In this document: positions 13,093-25,134 of the stretch, piece after piece
Layout of the letters: each line of letters opens with the position of its first letter
Numbering within the stretch: position 1 is the first letter of the stretch
NCBI GenBank assembly: GCA_025403435.1
Contig: CM046339.1
Location: 2,558,212 to 2,622,211 of the forward strand
DNA: 64,000 nt
Direction of reading: 5' to 3'
Origin: Artocarpus heterophyllus
Lineage: Eukaryota > Streptophyta > Magnoliopsida > Rosales > Moraceae
Program-made: the position numbers and the translations under genes
Notes under the pieces: model-generated
Database searches by the model: none
What the model was told of the DNA's origin: nothing
Seen by the model: the letters and a program-made list of their open reading frames with translations, nothing else

Positions 13093-13589
13093 AGCAGAAA
13101 TCCCATTCCATAAATACAATTTTTAAAGCAATTCATCAATTTTATTTTCAACAATTCAAAAACATAAAATTAAAGACTTAGGAAATACCTGGGAACGCCG
13201 TCATCTTTCTTCTAGATCTGCCTTCTAGATCCGTCTTCTTCGAATGATTATTTAATTACAAAATTCTTACAAATTTAAAATAAATAATAATTTCTAGACG
13301 GAGATGATAGTCTGCTATCTAATTATATGAAAAACCTAGATACACATTCTAACCACTAAGGAACCATAGCCAGTATAAATTAATTAATTAATTAATAATT
13401 AAATAACGATTTAATCAACTATAATTAATTAATAAACATTCATCATATAATCTATGATAACATATAAAATATATAAAAACCTATAGTGCCAACTCTCTAT
13501 AAAATTAAATTCAAGCATAGGAGAGATTAAGATCATAAAATTTATACATATAATATGATCATAAACTCGCAAATTTATGTAAAAAACTT

Positions 13590-13602
13590 GGCTCTAATAC
13601 CA
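13590..13602 (-). other. Primer-binding site of E2
   Basis: GGCTCTAATACCA is the reverse complement of TGGTATTAGAGCC, one base away from the Met-tRNA primer site. It sits two bases inside the LTR end at 13605. Confidence 0.85.
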
Positions 13603-13604
13603 AT

Positions 13605-15612
13605 TGTTGAAAAAATTATACGCAGCGGAATTTTAAAAATTTTATATCAGAGTATTTTCCAAAACACAAGTTTGACATGCTATATGCATAAATTAACAAG
13701 ATCTTACTAACCTTTGAATGCCGAAGAACTCCTGCAATCAGTGAAGAGAAGTAACGTTCCAGAAGAGCCTCAACCAACTGGTCTTCTCTACTAATCTTTA
13801 TCCACAATTGGAGTGAGTGTGGGCTCACACATACAACTCTTCTACCAGGTGACTCTCCCTCCAACCAATTAAGAGAACCCAAAGCAAGTGTTCATGGTTT
13901 GTGAACAAGAGCTCTCATGGAGTTTTTAGATTCTTACCAACAGAGTATCACTCTTAATCTCTCAATTGATCTAAATAACTTATGTGACTTACTGCCTATT
14001 TATAGAGGTTGGGTCTAGGGACGGTCCTTATCAAATTAGGTCTCAAAAATTTGAATTAGAATCAAATTTGGATCAATATCTGATAAAATCCATGTGAAAA
14101 CACGTAATCCTTTTTTCGTGCATCAGTAGGCCAATCTGCATAATCGGTAGGCCGAACATGAGGATTGACATGCTAAACTGTCGAAAAAAAATCTCAGCGA
14201 ATCTTTTATTTTCTACCCAAGATTCTATAGGACAAAGTCTCAGTTTTAATTCAAATAACCCAATAGAAAAGTTATCTGATTAAAACAACTTTATCTAGAT
14301 GGTCTCTAGGAAAATAAATGAATTCCTAATAATTCTACAAGTTTATATTGATCTAGTTTATTCAAAATTAAATCAACCGATAAACAGATAAGAATTATCC
14401 AATCCTTATAATTCAACAAGTTTATCTTGAATTAATTTTATCATAAAATTAATTCAACCGAAAACTAGACATGAATTATTTGATTATTTTGAATTTCAAC
14501 CAATCTAATAAATCTGACATAAGTCACCAATTATTAGAAAAGCACGCCGTATTGTTATAGGATGTTGTCAGCTAGCAAAGGGGACCAAATGGACCTATAT
14601 AGTTCAAGCTCCCGATAATTATGAAACCCAATATCCCAGATATACATTTCATTATTATCAACTCCAACGCTACTCCACTAAAAGCTTAGAGCTGCACTCT
14701 CGAACTACATAGAATTACGAAGCCCGTATTGCTAAGTCTCCATAACATATCATAGTGCATTGTATCCTCATATGATTATCTATAATCGGCTTAAGGACAA
14801 GTTCTGTCTTACCTTCCCAATTATTTTAATCTTACGTTCCTTTATCTCACAATCGAAAAACTTACTATCCAAAGGCAGTATACCATTCGGTTACACCTAT
14901 GTATCCAAATAGTTGAGCGCTTTAGTTTTTCAATTACAGGATAATGCATATAAAAGGATATAACTACTCTTAAAGAGGAGCTATGGATTCCATATCTATG
15001 AATAATAGGTCTACGCTATCAAGAGTTATGCCTTCAACGTACCAGCATGCATACCACTATTAAGATGTGGGTGTCACTCTTTGTACATCAAAAGACACAA
15101 GTCAAGATAACAGGCCTACTATTCATCTCAGGATTAAGATACAATATAAATGATTGTCTAAAGTAAATCGATTTACCGAGACAGAATTATTAATCCAAAT
15201 CAATTCACTTTATGTCCCAATCCAACACATCGCACCTATAACAACGTGCCAATGTTTCTATTCACGGAGTCCACCTCCGATGGCCAAGACAAACTATCTC
15301 CAAATTGGGATATAGACAACATAACAATCTTAATATGAATAAAGCGCCCAACTTTATTCCCTCGATCACGGATCTTATGATTTCGACCGTCACCTTAAGA
15401 ATCGTGTCTTCCACATAATTTGTCCATCATATGCCCAATTCTTAAGGTTTAAACTGACAGCCTTAGACTATTATTTGCTTAACATACATTCAACAAATAT
15501 GAACGTAAAGAGGACAAGATTTGGTATACAAACAATAAATAAATTCTTTATTGATAAAAATGTCCCCAAAAACTTATTATATTTTTACTCCTTAGGGCAT
15601 ACATATCTAACA
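13605..15612 (-). repeat. Intact 5' LTR of E2
   Basis: 2008 bp. On the minus strand it starts TGTTAGATATG at 15612 and ends TTCAACA at 13605. The TATA box is at 13996-14004 (inverted). It is collinear with the E1 LTRs. Confidence 0.9.
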
Positions 15613-16878
15613 TAGCCATGCTTAAATCCATTAGGATTCTCTTGTCCATAGCTGTCGCTCTCGACTATGAGATTTGGCAGATGGATGTCAAGATAGCTTT
15701 TCTAAATGGCTATTGATGAGTCCATTTATATGAAACAACTAGACAGATTCAAGGTCAATGGTCAAGAGGTTAAGGTTTGTAAGCTGCTAAAGTCAATATA
15801 TAGACTTAAGCAGGCTTCTCGTTCTTGGAACATAAGATTTGATAAGTTGATCAAGACTTATGGGTTCTCACAAAATGTGGATGAGCCATGTGTTTACAAA
15901 CACATTAAGAATAAGAATGTAGTTTTTCTGCTGCTCTATATAGATGACATTCTGCTAATTGGCAATGACATTGGGGCATTGTCATTGGTCAAATTATGGT
16001 TGACCAAGTAGATTTTTTGGGATAGGAAGAACAAAATGATAGCTTTGTCCTAGGCCAAATACATAGATAAAATTCTTAAGAGGTTTGCAATGCAGGATTC
16101 CAAGAAAGGTGGGCAACCATCTAGGTCTGGAATTACTCTTTCTAAGAAAGAATCTTCAAAGTCTGATGAAGAAAGAGAATACATGAAGAAAGTGCCTTAT
16201 GCTTCGGCAGTAGGTAGTCTCATGTATGCCATGCTTTGCACACGACTGGACATTTGTTATGCGGTCGAGATTGTAAGTTGATTTCAGGCAGATCCAGGAC
16301 CGAACCATTGGGTTATGGTTAAGCATATTTTGAAGTACTTGAGAAAGATTCGAGGGTATGTGCTTGTGTATTCAAGTAAGGACTTAACTCCTCTAGGATA
16401 TACTGACTCAGATTTTCAATCCTGTATGGATTGTAGGAAATCGACTTTGGGTTTTGTGTTTACTCTGGGCGGTGGTGCCATCAGTTGGAGAAGTGTGAAG
16501 TAAGATTACACTTCGAATTCAATGATGGAGGCCGAGTATTTGGCAGCTAGTGATGATTTGAAAGAAGCAATGTGGCTTTGCAAGTTCCTAGGGGATCTTG
16601 GGGTAGTTCTTAGTATGGATAAGGCGGTATCACTGTACTATGATAACAGTGCGGCGATATCTAATGCTAAGGAACCAAGATTTCACAAGAAGAGTAAGCA
16701 CATTGATGTGAAGTATCATTTGATAAAGGACTTCGTTGAGGGCGGGCATGTCACGGTGTGCGAGATCGCGTTAGAGGACAATTTAGCTGATCTATTTACA
16801 AAGACACTTACTAGGAGAGTCTTCGAGAGGCATATGGAAGCTATGGGGATGCGAGATTTGTTATATTTACTCACTTAG
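15613..16878 (+). pseudogene. pol: E1 copia RT-RNaseH remnant
   Basis: It starts in mid-RT directly after the E2 LTR (MLKSIRILLSIAVALDYEIW), continues through a TGA after FLNGY, LLYIDDILLI (the YVDD box as YIDD, near 15937-15960) and a deletion of roughly 60 bp near 16012. RNase H follows with YTDSDFQ (near 16400), MEAEYLAAS (16525), YYDNSAAI (16640) and NLADLFTK (16780). It ends at TAG 16876-16878, 14 bp before the right LTR, the normal copia spacing with a short polypurine stretch (AAGTAGGAG). Stops at 16008 and 16501 and the missing 5' half make it non-functional. Confidence 0.87.
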
Positions 16879-16892
16879 TGCAAGTAGGAGAT

Positions 16893-18925
16893 TGTTAGAC
16901 ATGTATGCCCTAAGTAGTAAAAATGTAATAAGTTTTTAGAGACATTTTAATCAATAAAGAATTTATTTATTGTTTATATACCAAATCTTCTCGTCTTTAT
17001 GTTCATATTTATTGAATGTATGTTAAGCAAACAAAAGTCTAAGACTGTCAGTCTAAACCTTTAAGAATTGCGCATATGATGGACAGATTATGCGAAAGAC
17101 ACGATTCTTAGGATGATGGTCTAAATCATAAGATTCACAATTGAGGGAATAAAGTTGGGCACTTTATTCATTAAAGATTGTTATGTTGTCTATATCCCTA
17201 CTGGGAGATGGTTTGTCTTGACCATCGGAGGTGGACTCCATGAATAGAAACATTGGCATGTTGTCATAGGTGACGATGTGTTGGATTGGGACATAAAGTG
17301 AATTGATTTGGATTAATAATTCTGTTTCGGTAAATCAATTCACTTTAGACAATCATTTGTATTGTATCTTAATCTTGAGATGAATAGTGAGCCTGTTGTC
17401 TTGACTTGTGTCTTTTGATGTACCAAAGACACCCACATCTTAATAGTGGTATGCATGCTGGTACGTTAGAGGCATGACTCTTGATAGCATGGACCTGTTA
17501 TTCATAGATATGGAATCCATAGCTCCTCTTAAGGAGTAGTGATATCCTCTTATATGCGAAATCCTGTAATTGAAAAACTGGAGCGCTCAACCATTTAGAT
17601 ACATATGTGTAACCGAATGGTATACTGTCTTTAGATAGTAAGTTTTTGATAGTGAGATAATGGAATATAAGATAAAAATAATCAGGAAGGTAAGACAGAA
17701 CTTGTCCTTAAGCCGATTATGGATAATCCTATGAGGATACGATACGCTATGATATGTCATAGAGACTTAGCTATACGTACTTTATAATTCTATGTAGTTT
17801 GAGAGTGTAGCTCTAAGCTTTTAGTGGAGTAGCATTAGAGTTGATAATTATGAAATGTATATCTAGGATATTGGTTCTTGTAATTATCGGGAGTTTGAAC
17901 TATCTAGGTCCATTTGATCCCCTTTGCTAGCTGACAACATCCTGTCACGATACGGCATACTTTTCCAATAATTGGTGACTTATGTCAGATTTTTTAGATT
18001 GGTTAAAATTTGAAAGAATCAAATAATTCATGTCTGTTTATCGGTTGAATTAATTTTGTGATAAAATTAATTCAAGAATTCAAAATAAACTTATTGAATT
18101 ATTGGGATCGAATAATTCTTATTTGTTTATCGGTTGATTTAATTTTGAACAAATTAAATCAAGATAAATTTATAGAATTATTCAAAATTTATTTATTTTC
18201 CTAGAGATTATCTAGATAAAGTTGTTTTGATTAGATAACTTTTCTATTGGGTTATTTGAATTAAAACTGAGACTTTATCCTATAGAATCTTGGGTGAAAA
18301 ATAAAATATTCACTGAGATTTTTTTTCAACAGTTCGGCATGCCAATTTTCATGTTCGGCCTGCCGATGGGGCAAGTTTGGCTTGCTGATTATGCAGATCG
18401 GCCTGTCGATGCGCAAAAAAAGGATTACGTTTTTTACGTAAATTTTATCAGATATTGATCTGAATTTGATTCTAATTCAAATTTTTGGGACCTAATCTGA
18501 TAAGGACTGACCCTAGACTTAACCTCTATAAATAGGGACTAAGTCACATAAGTTATTTAGATCAATTGAGAGATTAAGAGTGATACTCTGCTGGTAAGAA
18601 TCTGAAACTCCTTGAGAGCTCCTGTTCACAAATGACGAACACTTGCTTTGGGTTCTCTCAATTAGTTGGAAGGAGAGTCATCTAGTGGAAGATCTGTACG
18701 TGTGAGCCCACATTCACTCCGATTGTGGATAGAGAATAGCAAAGAAGACCAATTGGTTAAGGCTCTTTTGGAACGTTACTTTTCTTCACAGATTGCGGGA
18801 ATTCTTTGGCATTCAAAGGTTAGTAAGATCTAGTTAATTTATGCATATAGTATGTCATACTTGTGTTTTGAAAAATAAATTGATATAAAAATTTTAAAAT
18901 TCCACTATGTACTATTTTTCCAACA
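16893..18925 (+). repeat. Right LTR of E1
   Basis: 2033 bp, TGTTAGACATG to CCAACA, collinear with 1951-3982. TATA-like TATAAATAG at 18527-18535. Directly followed by TSD TCTAT at 18926-18930. Confidence 0.93.
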
Positions 18926-18930
18926 TCTAT
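18926..18930. repeat. Right target-site duplication of E1 (TCTAT)
   Basis: Identical to 1946-1950. Confidence 0.9.
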
Positions 18931-20926
18931 ATCTATGAATCAGCTTTGTTGTCTTCAGATGTGATCTTGCATACTACAACATGTCGACCCTTAACGAAGT
19001 CCTTTATCATATGATATTCTTCTTGTGAAATCTCGATTCGTTAGTATTAGTTATCACTGTAGTGTTATCACAATACAACGACATCGGCTTATCCATACCA
19101 AAAACTACCTCAAGATTCCAAACGAACTTGTAGAACCACACAGCTTCTTTCGAAACTTCACTAGCTGCCACATGCTCGGCCTCCATCGTTGAATCTGAAG
19201 TGTAATTTTGCTTGACATTTCTCCAAACAATGGCGTCTCCTCTCAAAGTAAACATAGAGCCTGAATTCAATCTTCTCTGGTCTAAACATGATTGAAAATC
19301 TAAATCAATATATCCAAGAGGTGTTAGATCATTACAAAAGACACTAACATAACCTCTGGTCCTTCTCAGGCACTTAAAAATATTGTTGACTACAACCTAA
19401 TGATTTGGTCCTGGATCCGACTAAAATCGGCTCCCTATCCTGAACGCATAACATATGTCGATTATATGCAAAGTATAGCATACATGAGACTACCTACTGT
19501 CGAGGCATAAAGCACCTTCTTCATGTATTCTCTTTCTTCACCAGACTTTGGAGAGTCTTTCTTAGAAAGAGTAATTCCATACCAAAAAGGTTGCCTACTT
19601 TTCTTAGAGTTTTGCATTGCATACTTCTCGAGAATCTTGTCTATGTAGGTGGCTTAGGATAAAGTTATTACTTTGTTCTTCCTATCTCGAAAGATTTGAC
19701 TACCAAGAACATATTTAACTCACCTAAGTCCTTCATGTCAAACTGCTTAATCAACCAAAATTTGACTGATGACAATGCCCCAACCTCATTGCCAACAAGT
19801 AGAATGTCATCTACATAGAGCAATAGGAAGACCATCTTCCCATCCTTAATGTGTTTGTAAACACATGGTTTATCCACATTTTGTTCAGACCTATAAGTCT
19901 TGATCACTTGATCAAATCTTTGTTCTAAGAATGGGAAGCTTGCCTAAGTCCATAAATAGACTTTGGCAACTTACAGACCTTATTCTCTTGACCCTTAGCT
20001 TTGAACCAGTCTGGCTGTATCATATATACAGTCTCATCAAGATAGCCATTTAGAAAGGCCGTTTTGACATCCATTTGCCAAATCTCGTAATCGAGAGCGG
20101 CAGCAATGGACAAGAGAATGCGAATGGACTTAAGCATGACTATAGGTGAAAAGGTTTCCTAGTAATCTATTCCTTCATTTTGTTGTATCCTTTTGCTACC
20201 AGTCTAGCTTTATAGATTTCGACTTTCTCATCTGTTCCTCTCTTTCTCTTGTAGACCCACTTACACTCTATGGGTTTTACCCTATTAGAAAGGTCCACAA
20301 GCTTCCAAACTTTATTAGTCTTTATAGATTTCATCTTAGTGTTCATAGCTTCTATCCAGTGCTTTGAATCAACATCCTCTATGCCTTCTTTGTAAGTGTA
20401 AGGATCTTTGTCATGTTTAACTGGTTTAGTCAAGTAAACTTCACCATTGAACATATACCTTTTAGATTAACACATGATCCCCCCACTATGTTGAAGTTCC
20501 CTAAGTTGTTGTACGGTCCTTTTTTCTACATCGATTGGATTGGTTTCAACTAGAACTCTCAAAGTGATCGAATCACTTGCTAACTCTTTAAGTACCACTC
20601 TACTATGAGGCCTAAATTCATTTATGTGACTTTTCTCAAGGAAAGTCACATTCGTTGAAACCATGACTTTATTTTCGTTTGGGTTATAAAAATAACCCCC
20701 TTTAGTCCCTTTTGGATATCCTACAAACACGCAGATTTCGTAACGTGCTTCCAACTTATTAACTTCCTTGTCCAGGACATGAGTAGGACATCCCCATATG
20801 CGATTATGGTTTAAAGATGTCCTCCTATCTGTCCACAACTTGTCAGGAGTCCTAGGAATCGATTTGTAGGCACATTGTTTAAAAGATAACATGTGGTTTA
20901 TAGTGTATATCCCCGAAAGATGAAAT
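18931..20926 (-). pseudogene. pol: E0 copia INT-RT-RNaseH remnant
   Basis: Right to left: integrase C-terminus (IWGCPTHVL and [13 protein letters not shown], 20467-20926), RT ([45 protein letters not shown] near 19800-19830) and RNase H (DSTMEAEHVAAS, LYCDNTTVI near 19080-19200). Stops and frame changes separate the pieces. The 5' half (LTR, gag, protease, integrase core) is absent: homology ends at about 20926. At the other end the RNase H sequence joins LTR sequence directly near 18940, so about 0.7 kb has been deleted. It is the same copia family as E1 and E2 and the host of the E1 insertion. Confidence 0.82.
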
Positions 20927-21260
20927 CTCACGTCGCACTTGTCAGCGAGTTAGGTGTCCCGTTGTGTGTTTTTTTGGTAATTGTTACCTATTCTTTAGTA
21001 AACCTATAAATAAATAGATTGTGTTCTTTTCCTATAGAATGAAACTTAAGAAATTGAGTGAAAGAGAGACTATAAAAATTCTAGAGAGAGAGTGTGCAAT
21101 TTTTTCTTGTAAACTTCATCATCATCATAGTGAATTATTCTGTAACGACTAAAAGTGGACATAGCTCTCACGTTGAGAGTAAACCACTATTAATTTTGTA
21201 ATGTTTTTATTTATTTTTCATTCGCATATTTTTCGTTTTCAATAGAATTAGGGCCTTTAA
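20927..21260 (+). other. Possible LTR remnant with R-U5 hairpin
   Basis: The segment contains TATA-like CTATAAATAA near 21005, a purine-rich stretch (21057-21095) and at 21154-21188 an inverted repeat AGTGG...AGCTCT...AGAG...CCACT. That hairpin closely matches the one in the solo LTR at 24072-24107. I could not find TG/CA ends or a TSD, so the LTR assignment is an inference. Confidence 0.4.
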
Positions 21261-22955
21261 TTTGCAAGATAGATTTCGTCCCTTTACTAGTTTTTTTCCT
21301 TCTTTTTTACTACAGATTTGTGCACTTTCCTAAAACTAGTATATTTTTGTGTAAAGAGGCGTAAAGCTCTCACATAGTTTTTAAATCAAAATTTTCAGTT
21401 CCAACTATTTTACTAAATGCCCTATTGGTCTCTCTCATTGTTTTTCAATTTGAAAATAATGGTTCTAAACAATGCCATAAAATGAAACATTGAGCTAAAA
21501 CAATAAATGTTCTTAATTTTTTTTCTTTTCATTGGAAATCCAAATGATTGTCCTTAAAAGCCCTAATCAAGTCAATACTTGTAACTTTTTTTTGTTTATT
21601 AATGCAACGTTATTAGTACATTCATGTAACATTCAATTTATTTAAGCGTAACAACCAATGTCACTAGTGTTAGACTACATATATAAGTGCTACACTAAAA
21701 CACAAATTGAGTGTTACATAAACATATAGGCAATGTTTATACTGTTGAACAAAAATATTATAAATGCCCGATTAGTTTAAGTCCTAGCAGTTCCTATATA
21801 TACACATTTTTGGCTTTGCACTCCACCTATTAATTGAAAAATCAAAACTTTAATGAATTGTGATCATTTAGATAAATATGCATGTTTTGGATACAATTAG
21901 GAGCAGCTTAATGCTTCACTACTTATGTTGGATGGAAAACTGCTTAGTTTTAACATTAAATAGTTTATTATATTTCCAAGGTAAGGGAAAACAAAAAAAT
22001 GGGAGGAGCATAACGACATCGTGAGAAATTGGATAATTAGGGAATGGGTAAGCAAGAGTTTATGGGAGTTTCAATCTAAAATCCTCACAGAAATAGAATG
22101 AAGCAATATAAAATCAATTCATCGATTATATCCTCTCCAACATAAAATCGATTATAGGTGGAGGCAACCGAGAAATTAGCAACGTTAGGCAATAGTGCGT
22201 ATAATAGTGGTTAAATAGGTTTTTGATTTGAAATTGCAGTTTGGGTCGGAGAAGTGGGTTTAGCAAACCATGTTTAAATAGGCTAGCGATATATAGGCGT
22301 TGAAAAATATTAAAAATACTAATTTTAATCCCAATTTATATACCAATTTATGAATTGTTATGTTTTTATTAGTAGGTATTTATAAAATTGACACATATAA
22401 TTAGAGTACAACTACCAATAATAAATTAATGACAATTCAAGAGGTCAAGTTGGATTAGAATTAGTATCTTTATTATTACTCAAAGGTATTTGCACTTCTT
22501 TGTACTATAATGTCAATAAATTCCCGGCATCAAATGCTAAATTTACCTATGTTCTGTGTTCAGGCAAAGCACAAAATTGCACTTCCCTTACTTTACAGGT
22601 TTATGAAGTTCACATTTAATATATATATTTTTTCTCCTTTGCTTGGTAACACTTTAACCTTATCGCTTATTTGGTTACTAGAAACAATCAAATTTAATAT
22701 TTCTACTTCAAAACCTTCAAATGACCGTTCTCTTTTTTACTTTTTACTTTTTACTGCCAAAAAAAAAAAAAATTCTAAACCGGTATTTCTTCAAAACTAT
22801 CGTAATAGGAAATCCAAGTAACAACACACCAACTGTAAAAAATTATATTTTCAGTCCAACCTTGTCTTTTTAATTGCCAACATTGTAAGGTTCAACTACA
22901 CGTTTTAAGCCGTTAAATCCATGTAAATTGATAAGTTATAGTTCTTATATTTCAT
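21261..22955. other. AT-rich non-coding stretch
   Basis: No coding frame with a domain, no RNA gene and no bounded repeat that I can support. The one open frame at 22510-22821 runs through a poly-A tract and low-complexity sequence and looks accidental. Confidence 0.5.
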
Positions 22956-23936
22956 TAACATTGGGTTGTTTAATATCATTCTCATTTCTTATTTTTTAAC
23001 AAAAAAATAAAAAAAATATTTTCTCATGCTTTTAGTTTTTATTTTTAATAAAAAACCATGTTTGGTAACTCTTATTTTTTTGTTTTTAAAAACAAATAAC
23101 AAAAATACATTTAATAATAGTAATTTTGTTACATATTGTTTTAACACCAGAAAAACAAATAGTTGACTTAGGTTGAGGAACCAAAGGTCAAGGTTGAGAT
23201 CAAATTGATGGGATGAGATCGGATGAGGAACCAGGTTTGGGGCCGGGATTAGACCAATGAGAAATGATTGTTTCTTGAAACGGACAGATGGGTTGTGGTC
23301 GAGACTAAAATCATATCGATAAGCTAGGGTTGAGTGGAGATTAGATCAACGGGCTGGAACTAAGTTGAATTAGAGGGCTAGGACCCATCCGAATCAATGG
23401 TTAGAACTAAGTCGTATTAAAGGGCTAGGACTAGATCGGATCGATGGGCCAAGTCCAAGTCAAAACGATAGGCCAAGGTTAGGGCTGGGATCAACCTAGG
23501 GGTAAAGACTAGGGTCAGGATCAGACCAAGTGTGGGGGTGCAATTTAGCAAGGCCCAAATTACTATCAGGCTCGTGCAGCCCAATGTTGTACCAGCGGAT
23601 GAATCAAGTAAAATCTAAGGACTAAAAAGCCCAATCGAATTGACTGTTCGAGTTGTTCGTTTGATTCGACCGTTTTGCATAATTTGAGTCGTTCTACTCA
23701 TTGAAGATATTTTGCACTCGTTTTCACATCTTTGTTCGACTGGGTCGATCGTCTCGAACTGAGAGTTACCTGCATGAACAGGCAGTTAGATCACGTCTAG
23801 TCATGGATCAGAACATGGGGGAGGCATGATTCTTGTAGCCTATCACCGATCGACACGTGTCCTACTATTGCGGTTACTTATGGTGCTCTATCCCACTCCG
23901 CCAGACAGTTGAGAGCCACTACCCTTTCTCATCTTC

Positions 23937-23943
23937 TATATAA
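23937..23943 (+). promoter_or_regulatory. TATA box of the solo LTR
   Basis: TATATAA in the context CTTCTATATAAGAGG, about 335 bp before the LTR end, a normal place for an LTR promoter. Confidence 0.6.
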
Positions 23944-24071
23944 GAGGAAGGCCACTATGATGTAGAGATATACAAAAAAAAAAAAAAAAATGAGATACTG
24001 AGACACTGCTATTTTTGTTTTCTCATTTCTTTACACTATAATTTGCACTCAAGGAAATCATAGAAAAATAC

Positions 24072-24107
24072 AGTGGATGTAGCTCTTTATTAATAGAGTG
24101 AACCACT
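24072..24107 (+). other. R-U5 hairpin of the solo LTR
   Basis: AGTGG and CCACT form the outer stem, and AGCTCT and AGAG the inner stem around a short AT loop. The same architecture occurs at 21154-21188. Similar 'GTGGACGTAG...GAACCAC' blocks are common after the transcription start in plant LTRs. Confidence 0.55.
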
Positions 24108-25134
24108 ATAAATCCTATGTCATCCTTACTACAGTTTCTTTTTGTTCATCTTGCTTTAATCTAGCAAACAAATTCGAGTTTATAGATCCATTCAACGGTG
24201 ATTTGAGGGTCCAAGTTCCTAAATAACCTAATCTAGAATTCTAATATTTGATTGTAGATTCCCCATCTACACCAAGTACTCTAAAGCAAGGTCGAGGTCT
24301 AGGACAAAATTGGACATAGGGGCAGGGATCAAGGTCAGGATTGGACCAACATGCCAGGGTTGAGAACTTAGTCAAACCAATAGGTCAAGGTTAGGGCCAA
24401 TATTAGATTATTAGGCCAGGGTTAGGGTCGAGATCACACTAAGGGGCCAAAGTCGTGGTCAAGATCTAGTCGACAAGATGAGGCTAGGGTCACACTAATG
24501 GACTATTGTCAAGGCCAAGATCGAGTCAATGAGCAATGATTGAAACCAGATTGAAAAACCAGGGCTGGGATTAAATTGATAGATAGAAAGTTAGGCCAAT
24601 AGGTCAAGAAAAGAATTGGATTGACTGGTCATGGTTGGGGTTAGGATCAAACTTATGGCAAGTTCAATTCTCTGGCTCGACCCCTATAGTGATCCAGACC
24701 TAACCTCATTTACGAGTTTGACTTGTTGGCCAAACCCCAACGGCGTGCCACGCTCCAAAATCAAGGTTGGTGACATGGCGGTTTAATTAGAATAATTAAT
24801 TAAAATTAAGCTCAAACATCAATTTTGATAACTATATTTTTCTTAAAGTTTCGAGAGTACTAAAAATCAAAATTTAGTTGATACAAAAGCAAAGAAAGCC
24901 CCCATCATATGATAACTTAAATTTAACCATTTTAATATCATAGTTTTTATGATGCTAAATTATTAAAAAGCTCGAGGAATATTTAAAACATTTTTGGAGA
25001 CTAAAATAACATTATATTAAAAACATCGCAAAGGCACCATTCAAGTTGTATAGAACCACACGGTACATGTATACATAATTGAACAACATGAAAGATAAAA
25101 TAGACATCCAAACCATAATCTGATAGAATATAAT

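Larger units (their letters stand above)
6608..15612 (-). mobile_element. Copia LTR retrotransposon E2, nested in E1
   Basis: Reading right to left: intact 5' LTR 15612-13605, primer site, leader, gag, protease, integrase, RT, RNase H, polypurine end and a truncated 3' LTR 7907-6608. It belongs to the same family as E1. At the right boundary the LTR ends in CTAACA and E1 RT sequence follows directly, so E2 landed inside the RT gene of E1. The left boundary is a deletion joint: the last 700 bp or so of the 3' LTR are missing together with about half of the E1 coding region. No TSD can be checked for this reason. Multiple stops disable pol. Confidence 0.88.
1951..18925 (+). mobile_element. Copia LTR retrotransposon E1, nested and defective
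   Basis: This is a copia-type element with two LTRs of about 2.03 kb, a Met-tRNA primer site, gag at the 5' side and RT-RNaseH at the 3' side. A perfect 5-bp TSD (TCTAT) bounds the whole unit. Its interior is interrupted by E2 (6608-15612, opposite strand), and the E1 sequence from the end of gag through protease and integrase to early RT is missing. The coding remnants carry many stops and the element cannot encode its own proteins. In the first 285 bp the two LTRs differ at roughly 7% of positions by eye, so the insertion is not recent. Confidence 0.9.
23531..24271 (+). mobile_element. Solo LTR, 741 bp, TSD CCAAG
   Basis: It begins TGTGGGGGTG and ends CCCCATCTACA. CCAAG flanks it on both sides (23526-23530 and 24272-24276). 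A TATA box (TATATAA, 23937-23943) is followed by an A run and by the hairpin at 24072-24107. No internal region or second LTR is nearby, so it is the product of recombination between the two LTRs of a lost element. It interrupts the minisatellite of element A. The lineage cannot be assigned from the LTR alone. Confidence 0.88.
22956..24767. mobile_element. Minisatellite-bearing TIR element A (partial)
   Basis: The left end (GGGTTGTTTAATATCATT near 22965) and the following A/T-rich arm resemble the inverted arm of element B at 47290-47090. Inside lie degenerate GC-richer units (around 30-45 bp, theme 'gggccaaggttagggtcgagatca') from about 23200 to 23525, continuing after the solo LTR from 24280 to 24767. 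The same style of repeat resumes at 30604, beyond the block 24768-30603, so the element was split by that insertion. No coding content. I could not identify a TSD. Confidence 0.45.

Noticed and set aside
12900..13154. Minus-strand ORF of 84 residues in the E2 leader
   Set aside because: It reads across the dyad minisatellite; the sequence is explained by the repeat.
24768..24780. TSD for the block 24768-30603
   Set aside because: The five bases on the left (AAGGT or GTTGG) do not match TGGAG on the right for any TG/CA end I tried, so I did not claim one.
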